NCBI GenBank assembly: GCA_022787085.1
Contig: JALFVE010000056.1
Coordinates: 52,702-116,701, forward strand
DNA length: 64,000 bases
Source of the DNA: Oscillospiraceae bacterium
Lineage (GTDB): Bacteria > Bacillota > Clostridia > Oscillospirales > Ruminococcaceae
Direction of reading: 5' to 3'
The translations under genes and the position numbers were made by a program. Below the pieces are notes generated by a model that was not told the origin of the DNA, made no database searches, and saw only the letters and a list, made by a program, of their open reading frames with translations. This document shows positions 33,911 to 41,327 of the stretch, piece by piece. Each line of letters begins with the position of its first letter. The stretch's first letter is position 1.

Positions 33911-34819
33911 ATGAAAATAGACAGACTTGTGGGAATACTCTCGATCCTTCTCCAGAAGGACAAAGTGACCGCCGAAGAGCTGGCAGATAAATTCGAAGTA
34001 TCCACACGCACAATTTTCAGAGATATCGAGACTATAAACTTAGCAGGGATACCCATATTCGCATCAAGAGGCTCAAAGGGCGGCATCAGCATTATGGAGG
34101 GCTTCAGGATCGACAAAACACTTCTCTCTGTCAATGACATGAGAGCGATCTTTTCGGGATTGCAAAGTCTTGACAGCGTCTGCGGGACAAACAGATACAT
34201 TCAGCTGATGAATAAACTGAATGTAAACGGAATTTACGGCGATCAGATGATAATTGATCTGTCAATGTGGGACAAATCCTCCATATCCCCGAAAATTGAG
34301 CTTATCAGAGCGGCAATTGATCTTCGGGAGATGATATCCTTCACCTATTACTCCCCCGAACGGACAGAGGAACGTAAAATCGAGCCTTATCGACTGATAT
34401 TTCAGTGGTCAAGCTGGTATGTGTGGGGCTTTTGCGAAAAGCGGCAGAATTACAGAATGTTCAAGCTCTCCCGAATGACAGACCTGAAAAACACACATAC
34501 AAGCTTTGAAAAGCGAAATATCCCAGAATATACCTGCGACAAGCTCCGCCACACCAAGGGAGATTTTCTTGCAAAGGTCCGATTTAACAAATCGGTTAAA
34601 TGGCGAATAATTGATGAATTTGGAACAGTGCTGCCCAGATATGACGACGAGGGAAACATATATCTGGATTTTTCATGGATGGACAAGCCCTCCCTTTTCC
34701 GCTATATTCTTACCTTCGGAGATGACGCAGAAATTATTTCTCCCGAATCAGCCCGAAAGGAATTTTCCGAGCTTGTGAAAAAAATTTCGGATAAATATGA
34801 CATACAGCAGTCATATTGA
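33911..34819 (+). CDS. WYL-domain transcriptional regulator (YafY type)
   Basis: 302 residues. The N-terminal helix-turn-helix is KDKVTAEELADKFEVSTRTIFRDIETINLAGIPI (about 18-52). The WYL domain follows (about 135-215), with EPYRLIFQWSSWYVWGFCEKRQNYRMFKLSRM. A WCX-like C-terminus ends the protein. Such regulators bind small ligands or nucleotides through WYL. The start has GAAAGGACGGACATAAAA upstream. It may control the next two genes on the same strand (47 bp downstream), by inference only. Confidence 0.9.
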   Translation: MKIDRLVGILSILLQKDKVTAEELADKFEVSTRTIFRDIETINLAGIPIFASRGSKGGISIMEGFRIDKTLLSVNDMRAIFSGLQSLDSVCGTNRYIQLMNKLNVNGIYGDQMIIDLSMWDKSSISPKIELIRAAIDLREMISFTYYSPERTEERKIEPYRLIFQWSSWYVWGFCEKRQNYRMFKLSRMTDLKNTHTSFEKRNIPEYTCDKLRHTKGDFLAKVRFNKSVKWRIIDEFGTVLPRYDDEGNIYLDFSWMDKPSLFRYILTFGDDAEIISPESARKEFSELVKKISDKYDIQQSY

Positions 34820-34866
34820 TTGTGTTATACTCGAATTAATGAAAATTAATGCGAGGTGATTTATCA

Positions 34867-35595
34867 ATGAATACTGATTTTTCGCAGATCACTGCCTGCG
34901 GAGGCAGCTGCTCGGGATGTAAGCATTTTCTGTCGGATGAATGTGAAGGCTGCATATGTAACGGCGGCAAATGCGTTAAAATGTGGCAGAACGGCTGTGA
35001 TATCTGCAAATGCTGCACTGAGCACGGTGCAAGCTTCTGCGGGATATGCAGTGAATTCCCCTGCGCCATGCTGAAGGAAAAGCTCAGCCAATGGGACGAA
35101 AATGGAGTTGACCGACTTGAAGCGCTTGCCAATGAATACCGTGAGCAGAACAGAGAATTTACAGAAAAACTCCTCTCACTCATGCAGAAGCTTGGAACTC
35201 ACGGAATAATGACCCTGTCAACCTCTTCAAAAGCTCGGGTATCCTCCCGCCCAATGAGCGTTGTGGTCATTGACGGAAAATTCTACTGCCAGACGGACAT
35301 AAATTATCTGAAGTGCAGGCAGATATCCGATAATCCCAACGTTTCACTGTGTACCCGGAATTTTTCAATTGAAGGAAGATGCATTATCTCAGACTCTCCC
35401 ATCAAAAATGATGCATTTCTATCGGCAATGAAAAAATATTACAAATCTGCTGTGATGAAATATTCGACTCTTCCCACAGAAAGAGTTCTGGAGATCACTC
35501 CCACTCTGATATATTCGTGGAGCTATCAGCTCACAAAGCCCTATATGGAATATTTTGATCTCAGAAATAAGACATATCGAAAGGAATGGAAATAA
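34867..35595 (+). CDS. DUF3795-like Cys-rich domain fused to a pyridoxamine-oxidase-like domain
   Basis: 242 residues. The N-terminal 60 residues carry about 15 cysteines in pairs (CGGSCSGCKHF, CEGCICNGGKC, CDICKCC, CGICSEFPC), the DUF3795 pattern that suggests metal or Fe-S binding. The rest (about 90-242) looks like a PNPOx split-barrel domain (GIMTLSTSSKARVSSRPMSV, KFYCQTDINYLKCRQISDNPNVSL), usually flavin-binding. A redox or metal-handling role is likely but unproven. Start at the ATG at 34867, 8 nt after GAGGTG. Confidence 0.82.
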   Translation: MNTDFSQITACGGSCSGCKHFLSDECEGCICNGGKCVKMWQNGCDICKCCTEHGASFCGICSEFPCAMLKEKLSQWDENGVDRLEALANEYREQNREFTEKLLSLMQKLGTHGIMTLSTSSKARVSSRPMSVVVIDGKFYCQTDINYLKCRQISDNPNVSLCTRNFSIEGRCIISDSPIKNDAFLSAMKKYYKSAVMKYSTLPTERVLEITPTLIYSWSYQLTKPYMEYFDLRNKTYRKEWK

Positions 35596-36227
35596 TGGAA
35601 AAGCTTGATTACAAAAAGAAATTCAAGGAGCTTTATCTTCCTTCGTCAAAGCCCTCTGTTGTAACTGTTCCCGAAATGATATTCTTTGCAGTAGACGGTT
35701 CGGGAGATCCGAACACCTGCGCCGAATACAAAAATGCAATTGAAATTCTCTATGCTCTGTCCTTTACAGTTAAAATGTCAAAGATGAACAACACTCAGCC
35801 TGAGGGATATTTTGAATATGTGGTACCTCCTCTTGAGGGGCTGTGGTATCAGGAAAATGTTGCCGGTATTGACTATTCAAGAAAAGATGATTTCATGTGG
35901 ATATCAATGATCCGACAGCCCGAATTTGTTACCGAAGAGGTTTTTGAGAATGCGAAAGAAGCCGTAAAAAATAAAAAGCCTCACTTTGACCTTTCAAAAG
36001 CAAGGTATATGAAATATAATGAGGGACTTTGTATTCAGCTGATGCACAAGGGCTCATATGATGACGAACCTGCAAGCATTGAAAAGCTCAAGAATTTTGC
36101 TGCAGAAAACGGGTACAAAGAGGATTTTTCCAACGGACGTTTTCACCATGAAATCTATCTTTCCGATCCGAGAAAATGTGCCCCCGAAAATCTAAAAACT
36201 GTGATCCGACACCCTATAAAATATTGA
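35595..36227 (+). CDS. GyrI-like effector-binding domain protein
   Basis: 210 residues of the GyrI-like/SOUL-type small-molecule-binding family: KPSVVTVPEMIFFAVDGSGDPN at the start, FMWISMIRQPEFVTEEVFE in the middle, and a C-terminal HHEIYLSDPRKCAPENLKTVIRHPI that is highly characteristic. No DNA-binding domain. It overlaps the previous stop (TAATG) and is read with the DUF3795 fusion. Ligand unknown. Confidence 0.85.
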   Translation: MEKLDYKKKFKELYLPSSKPSVVTVPEMIFFAVDGSGDPNTCAEYKNAIEILYALSFTVKMSKMNNTQPEGYFEYVVPPLEGLWYQENVAGIDYSRKDDFMWISMIRQPEFVTEEVFENAKEAVKNKKPHFDLSKARYMKYNEGLCIQLMHKGSYDDEPASIEKLKNFAAENGYKEDFSNGRFHHEIYLSDPRKCAPENLKTVIRHPIKY

Positions 36228-36228
36228 A

Positions 36229-36266
36229 AAAATATCTCCCCAATTTTTTCAGGGAGATATTTTTAT
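36229..36266 (+). terminator. Bidirectional terminator between the GyrI-like gene and spoVT
   Basis: The inverted repeat AATATCTCCC / GGGAGATATT has A/T runs on both sides and lies between convergent genes. Confidence 0.85.
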
Positions 36267-36276
36267 AGCAATATTT

Positions 36277-36825
36277 CTACTCCTCGATCTGCTTTCCAAG
36301 AAACTGGGCCGCCGCCTGGATAAGGTTTTTCTGAACCTCAGTGGCAGTTGCGCCTTCATCGGTGCTGGGAGCAAGAAAGGCAACGGCGCCTGTAACGTCT
36401 CCTGAGGACAAAATAGGAGTGCAGGCAATGGCAGGTCGGTCTATTCCCTCCACAGGAAAAACCTTAGCGTCCTGATCTGAGGAATAAATGTAGTTCCTGC
36501 GGTGCTCCAGAAACTCCTCCAAGCCTTGGGAAACACGTCGTTCATTAAACTCCTTTTTTCCAACGCCCGCTACTGCAACAACATGATCTCTGTCGAAAAC
36601 AATGGTGGGACAGTTTGCAAGCTTTGTCATTACCTCGGCTACCTGCGAGGCTGATTGGGCCATTTCATTTATTGCTGAGTATTTCTTGAAGATCACCTCG
36701 CCGTCAGAACTGGTGTAGATCTCCAAGGGGTCGCCTTCGCGGATTCGCATGGTCCTTCTTATTTCTTTTGGAATTACCACTCTGCCAAGATCATCTATTC
36801 GCCTGACAATTCCTGTTGCTTTCAT
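36277..36825 (-). CDS. spoVT: Stage V sporulation protein T
   Basis: Forespore transcription regulator. 182 residues. The AbrB-like DNA-binding domain is MKATGIVRRIDDLGRVVIPKEIRRTMRIREGDPLEIY (1-45), and a GAF-like domain follows (about 60-178). Both the order and length match SpoVT rather than AbrB. Its presence indicates a spore-forming lineage. The only site upstream is AAAGGA, about 11 nt from the ATG. A small hairpin (AGCCCG/CGGGCT, 36860-36878) lies in its leader. Confidence 0.95.
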   Translation of the reverse strand: MKATGIVRRIDDLGRVVIPKEIRRTMRIREGDPLEIYTSSDGEVIFKKYSAINEMAQSASQVAEVMTKLANCPTIVFDRDHVVAVAGVGKKEFNERRVSQGLEEFLEHRRNYIYSSDQDAKVFPVEGIDRPAIACTPILSSGDVTGAVAFLAPSTDEGATATEVQKNLIQAAAQFLGKQIEE

Positions 36826-37125
36826 TCTTTTTCGTTCCTTTCACATATAATTTGATAACAGCCCGTCTGTTCCGGGCTATATTAAGCATTTTTTGTTTGC
36901 ATTACTATTTTTTCATCTTTGCGGTGGATTATTCATCTATATTATTTTAATTCATTTTCCAACAGATAAAAAATTTATGGGGATTATACGGTTACCGCTG
37001 TTTCTGAGATTCTCAAACTCGATGCTTTTCCGGTTCTCGATGGAGACATTCTCCTGACCTATCTCCTTGTCAACGGAAATTAAGCAGTAGGTTGCTATAG
37101 GTCATATATTTTATTTGCAAAACGC
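36826..37125. other. Intergenic region with a short coding-like remnant
   Basis: About 420 bp separate spoVT from the HD-GYP gene. It contains the spoVT leader hairpin and, at 36970-37083 on the plus strand, a 34-codon open stretch beginning after TAA and reading TVTAVSEILKLDAFPVLDG, ending in TAA. It has no start codon or ribosome site and may be a decayed gene end. Nothing else is recognised. Confidence 0.3.
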
Positions 37126-37154
37126 TTTACAAAATCGTTGAAATAATGTATAAT
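37126..37154 (+). promoter_or_regulatory. Promoter of the HD-GYP gene
   Basis: TTTACA (37126-37131), 17-bp spacer, TATAAT (37149-37154). The leader is about 85 nt with no c-di-GMP riboswitch motif seen. Confidence 0.75.
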
Positions 37155-37246
37155 AAATATAAACCACTCAATATATGAAAAACTATGTCAGCAAAGTCTG
37201 CTGTCTGCAATTCCAAAAACACAGGAAAAATTTATAAGAGGATATT

Positions 37247-38293
37247 ATGTATCATTTACTGATTGTTGACGACAATAAGATTAATCTGTCTGCCGCCAAA
37301 AAAGCTCTTTCAAAAAATTATAAGATCACTGCCGTAACTTCGGGCGCACAGGCATTGCAGTTTCTGCAAAACAACACCTGTGACCTTATCCTTCTGGACA
37401 TAAATATGCCTGAGATGGACGGCTTTGAGGTTATGGAAAGGATACAGAGCAGCCCCGACCGCTCCGATATACCCATAATCTTCCTTACTTCTGACAATGA
37501 CCCGCAAACCGAAAGCCGTTGTCTTGAAGCAGGTGCTATGGATTTCATCTCAAAGCCATTTGTTCAGAATGTCATGCTTTCGAGAATAAGCCGTGTACTT
37601 GAGCTGGAAGCGCTCCGACGGGACCTTGCGGGGCAGCTTGAAGCCCGCACCATGCATATAAAGTATATCCAGGAAATGATGGTCATAGGAATGGCGACAA
37701 TGGTTGAAAGCCGTGACCTTTCCACAGGCGGACATATCAAGCGTACAAGTATGGTCATGAAAATATTTGCGGAAAAGCTGTCAAAGGAGAAGGATTTCCT
37801 GTCAAAAAGCTTTCTTGATATGGTCATTCGTGCCGCTCCAATGCACGATCTGGGAAAAATAGCCGTTGATGACAGAGTTCTTCGCAAGCAGGGCAAGTTC
37901 ACTCCAGAGGAATACGCTGAGATGAAAAATCACTCTGCTGAGGGTTCACGGATAGTCAGACAGATTCTTGAAGGCGTTGAAGAGAATTACTTTGTGGATA
38001 TAGCCTCAAATGTTGCCCACTATCACCACGAAAAATGGGACGGTTCAGGCTATCCCGACGGATTATCGGGCGAAGAAATTCCCATCGAAGCACGAATAAT
38101 GGCGCTTGCAGACGTGTTCGATGCTCTGGTCAGCAAGCGGTGCTACAAGGAAGCATATTCCTATGATAATGCCTTCTCCATAATAGAAAGCTCCATCGGC
38201 ACACATTTTGACCCGCAGCTTGGCAGGATATTTCTGAAATGCCGTCCCGAGCTGGAGGCTTTGTATGATATGGTCAGCATTGAGCAGGAATAG
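37247..38293 (+). CDS. Response regulator with HD-GYP phosphodiesterase domain
   Basis: 348 residues. The receiver domain (1-120) has VDDNK, the phospho-acceptor in LILLDINMPEMDG and the lysine in FISKPF. The HD-GYP domain (about 145-335) has HDLGKIAVDDRVLRKQGKFT and HHEKWDGSGYPDGLSGEEIP followed by RIMALADVFDAL, with all metal-binding residues. It should degrade c-di-GMP when phosphorylated. No kinase lies next to it. It opens the c-di-GMP-rich part of the window and is followed by a truncated gene and a terminator. Confidence 0.93.
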   Translation: MYHLLIVDDNKINLSAAKKALSKNYKITAVTSGAQALQFLQNNTCDLILLDINMPEMDGFEVMERIQSSPDRSDIPIIFLTSDNDPQTESRCLEAGAMDFISKPFVQNVMLSRISRVLELEALRRDLAGQLEARTMHIKYIQEMMVIGMATMVESRDLSTGGHIKRTSMVMKIFAEKLSKEKDFLSKSFLDMVIRAAPMHDLGKIAVDDRVLRKQGKFTPEEYAEMKNHSAEGSRIVRQILEGVEENYFVDIASNVAHYHHEKWDGSGYPDGLSGEEIPIEARIMALADVFDALVSKRCYKEAYSYDNAFSIIESSIGTHFDPQLGRIFLKCRPELEALYDMVSIEQE

Positions 38294-38331
38294 TTTGGAT
38301 ATTGCATTTTACAGAATCGGAGACATAGATT

Positions 38332-38408
38332 ATGATACTGACAGGAAAGATAATAAGTCCTATGGTTTCGTTCGTTATTTATGATGAAGAAACAAAAACA
38401 TCTGAAGC
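38332..38408 (+). pseudogene. Truncated copy of the 53981-54403 gene
   Basis: The first 25 or so codons (MILTGKIISPMVSFVIYDEE) match the start of the protein at 53981 (MILIGKKLSPTVSFILYDEE) and the DNA is also similar. The resemblance then stops: the reading frame runs into a terminator instead of the remaining 115 codons. It lies 38 bp after the HD-GYP gene, with GGAGA upstream. It is most simply a 5' remnant left by a deletion or partial duplication. Confidence 0.65.
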
Positions 38409-38434
38409 ATATCCCCTGCCAATAATTTCTTTTC

Positions 38435-38476
38435 GGCTGCATCTTGCTTTAAAAACTGCAAGATGCAGCCTTTTTG
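38435..38476 (+). terminator. Terminator after the HD-GYP gene and gene remnant
   Basis: The 13-bp inverted repeat GGCTGCATCTTGC / GCAAGATGCAGCC is followed by five T residues. Confidence 0.92.
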
Positions 38477-38551
38477 CATTGATAATATGCTGTTTATCGA
38501 GAATAAAATTAGGTTGAAATGCACAATAAAACTTTATATTTCCAAAGAATA

Positions 38552-38580
38552 TTGACACGATATACAAAATGTGGTATAAT
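38552..38580 (+). promoter_or_regulatory. Promoter of the LacI-sensor c-di-GMP operon
   Basis: TTGACA (38552-38557), 17-bp spacer, TATAAT (38575-38580). Confidence 0.9.
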
Positions 38581-38634
38581 AAAATATATATTTATGATTT
38601 ATAATATCATTTGCAGTATATTAAGGTGATAATA

Positions 38635-41304
38635 ATGAAAGAAAAAATGACTATTGGCATCTGCATGACTAAGATCCACGATATTTCACGAAGTGCTTTT
38701 CTTGATATGCTTTTTAATTATGCCGAAAAAAAGTCTATAAAGCTTATCATCTACAGCAGCTTTATTGATTTTTACGATAGCAGCACCTATGCAGAAGGCG
38801 CAAGATATGTTTATGATTTTATGCGTTGTGATAAGCTTGACGCTGTCATTATTATGAAAGAAACATTCTTCAATGACAGCATCGTAAACAGTATTATTGA
38901 AAATGCAAAATCAGCAGGTGTTCCTGTTCTTACCGTAAAAGGCAAGGCTGAGGGATGTTTTTCAATAACCGATGATTATTCCGAGGCATATAAAGAAGTT
39001 ATCAGACACGTTATAACTCATCACGGTGCAAGAAATACATTTTATATTGCAGGCAGAAAAGATAACGATCCGACATCGGACCTGCGCCTTGGCTGCTATA
39101 AGGACGTTCTTGCTGAAAACGGAATTGAATTTTCCGAGGAAAATGTTGCTTACGGCGAATACTGGGAAGAACCGGCAAAAGCTATCGTTGATCGTCTTGT
39201 TGAAAGCAGAGGCATTCCTGAGGCTATATTATGCGCAAATGATACTATGGCAATGGCTGTTTGCGAACAGCTCTCATGCTACGGATATAAGGTGCCCGAA
39301 GACGTTATTGTAACAGGTTTTGACGGACTTCCCATGTCAGATGCTCATTCCCCTGCAATTACCACCTGCAAGGAGAATGTATCTGCTCTTGCAAAGCGTA
39401 CTATAGATATGGCTGAAGAAATGATAAACGGTGCAAAGCCATACTGTGACACTGTTAATTTTATGGTGCATATTACAGAATCCTGCGGATGCAGCGGAAA
39501 TTCAAACATATCTGACATAGATGTTTCTACAAAATTGTATAAGAAACTGTATGATATGATATCTCATGAGGATCATTCTTTTTCATGGATCGACCATATT
39601 ATGGAGCATATCTCCATTACAGATCTGCTTGGAATAATATCTCATCATATTCTGCCCGATTCTGTTGTGTGTATCCGCAACGACTTCCTTGCATCTATAA
39701 GCGGACTTCCGGATGAGGCTCCTAACGGCGCTGATTATATGACTCAGGTTACTTTCAGCGAAAAAAACAGTGACCATTATGTGTTCAGGTATTATGATGA
39801 TGAAACAATCAGATCGGTGATAAGAGAAAATAATAGACAAACAGGAATGTATATCGTCACACCAATTTATGTTGAAGATATCTCCTGCGGATTTTATGTT
39901 GCTTTTACAAATGAAATAATTAATTATGCCCATAAGATGCGGCGTATTTCAAGCAGCATAAACATTGCTTTCCATGAGGCTGTAAACCGTTACAAGCAGC
40001 AGACAATGAAGCAGAGAATTGAAAATGCTGCGTATATAAATCCCATTACTGCTCTTCCTAATCTCAGAGGCTGCTGCCGATGGTTCAATGATTTTGCTTC
40101 CCGGCAGAGCAATCATAATAAAACTCTGGCTATTTCCGTTTACGGTCTGCCGCAGTATAAGTATATCTATGAAAATTACGGCATTGCTGATATTGAAAAT
40201 GCTATAAAGCATGTCAGCGAAGCGCTCAGACAGGCGAATACGACCGATTGCTTTGTAGGTCAGATCACAGAAGATGAATTTGTTATTGTGGATTATTTTG
40301 ACGACGCTGACATGGTTACTGAAAGGATAAATCATGCTACGTCCACTTTCTTCCCGTTGATCGACGCATTTAATGTCAGCAGCGGAAAGGAATATTTCGT
40401 CGAGGTCAACTGCGGCTGTACGGTGGTAAATCCGGGATGGCAGGGTTCGCTTGCAAGTTTTATCAAGCTTGCAAGCGGCGAAATGTACATAAACCGTCTG
40501 AAGAATGGAGTAAGTCCTGTTGTCAAGGAGAATAAGAGTAAGCACAGCTTTGAAATATTCAGTCTGCTGATAAAGAAAAATCTTTTCAGATATTGCTTCC
40601 AGCCTATTGTTGATGTGCATACGGGAGATATATTTGCCTATGAGGCGCTTATGCGCACCGATTCAAATATCAATATGTCGCCATTTGATGTTATCAGCAC
40701 AGCTGCCGAGTATAATATGCTTTATGATATTGAGCATGCAACAATGTTTAATGTTATCAGTCATTATGCACAAAACCGTGAGCATTTTGAGGGTAAAAAG
40801 CTTTTTATCAACTCGATCCCAGGTTATACACTCAATGATGGGGATAATCTTATCATCACAGAAAAATACGGTGATCTGATGGATAATTTCGTCTTTGAGA
40901 TAACAGAGCAGAACTCCGTTTCCGATGATGAGCTGAGAAAAATAAAATCCCTGGGAGGAACGGACGGAAATAATCAGATAGCAATTGATGATTATGGCAC
41001 AGGTCATTCCAACATTGTGAATCTGATGCGGTATTCCCCGCAGATAATAAAAATTGACAGATTTCTTATTTCAGGCGTTGACAAAGATGTTAACAAGCAG
41101 ATGTTTATTAAAAGCACCATTGAATTTGCCCGCATAAACAACATTAAAGTGCTGGCGGAGGGCGTTGAAACATCTGAAGAGCTTAAAACGGTAGTCTCTT
41201 TCGGTGTGGATTATGTTCAGGGATATTATATGGGAAAGCCTGTGTTTGAGCCTGTAAAGGCTATACCCGATGATATACGCCGCGAAATTCTGAGTGTTTC
41301 TTGA
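38635..41304 (+). CDS. LacI-like sensor with degenerate GGDEF and EAL phosphodiesterase
   Basis: 889 residues, cytosolic. Residues 1-280 form a periplasmic-binding-protein/LacI-type ligand domain (AILCANDTMAMAVCEQL, VIVTGFDGLPMSD) without any DNA-binding part, closed by SCGC at 283-286. A linker region leads to a GGDEF-like domain (about 450-610) whose signature is TEDEF, so cyclase activity is unlikely. The EAL domain (about 640-885) keeps EALMR (from 670), INSIPG, ITEQN, IDDYGTGHSN, KIDR, AEGVET and QGYY, so c-di-GMP hydrolysis is expected. The start is the ATG at 38635 with AAGGTG. First of a two-gene operon. Sugar control is inferred from the LacI fold. Confidence 0.92.
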   Translation: MKEKMTIGICMTKIHDISRSAFLDMLFNYAEKKSIKLIIYSSFIDFYDSSTYAEGARYVYDFMRCDKLDAVIIMKETFFNDSIVNSIIENAKSAGVPVLTVKGKAEGCFSITDDYSEAYKEVIRHVITHHGARNTFYIAGRKDNDPTSDLRLGCYKDVLAENGIEFSEENVAYGEYWEEPAKAIVDRLVESRGIPEAILCANDTMAMAVCEQLSCYGYKVPEDVIVTGFDGLPMSDAHSPAITTCKENVSALAKRTIDMAEEMINGAKPYCDTVNFMVHITESCGCSGNSNISDIDVSTKLYKKLYDMISHEDHSFSWIDHIMEHISITDLLGIISHHILPDSVVCIRNDFLASISGLPDEAPNGADYMTQVTFSEKNSDHYVFRYYDDETIRSVIRENNRQTGMYIVTPIYVEDISCGFYVAFTNEIINYAHKMRRISSSINIAFHEAVNRYKQQTMKQRIENAAYINPITALPNLRGCCRWFNDFASRQSNHNKTLAISVYGLPQYKYIYENYGIADIENAIKHVSEALRQANTTDCFVGQITEDEFVIVDYFDDADMVTERINHATSTFFPLIDAFNVSSGKEYFVEVNCGCTVVNPGWQGSLASFIKLASGEMYINRLKNGVSPVVKENKSKHSFEIFSLLIKKNLFRYCFQPIVDVHTGDIFAYEALMRTDSNINMSPFDVISTAAEYNMLYDIEHATMFNVISHYAQNREHFEGKKLFINSIPGYTLNDGDNLIITEKYGDLMDNFVFEITEQNSVSDDELRKIKSLGGTDGNNQIAIDDYGTGHSNIVNLMRYSPQIIKIDRFLISGVDKDVNKQMFIKSTIEFARINNIKVLAEGVETSEELKTVVSFGVDYVQGYYMGKPVFEPVKAIPDDIRREILSVS

Positions 41305-41327
41305 AATATCGTTAGGAGGCAGCTATT

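Noticed and set aside
36826-37246. c-di-GMP riboswitch before the HD-GYP gene
   Set aside because: None of the conserved GEMM segments is found here, nor in the leaders at 53861-53980 and 54499-54661.
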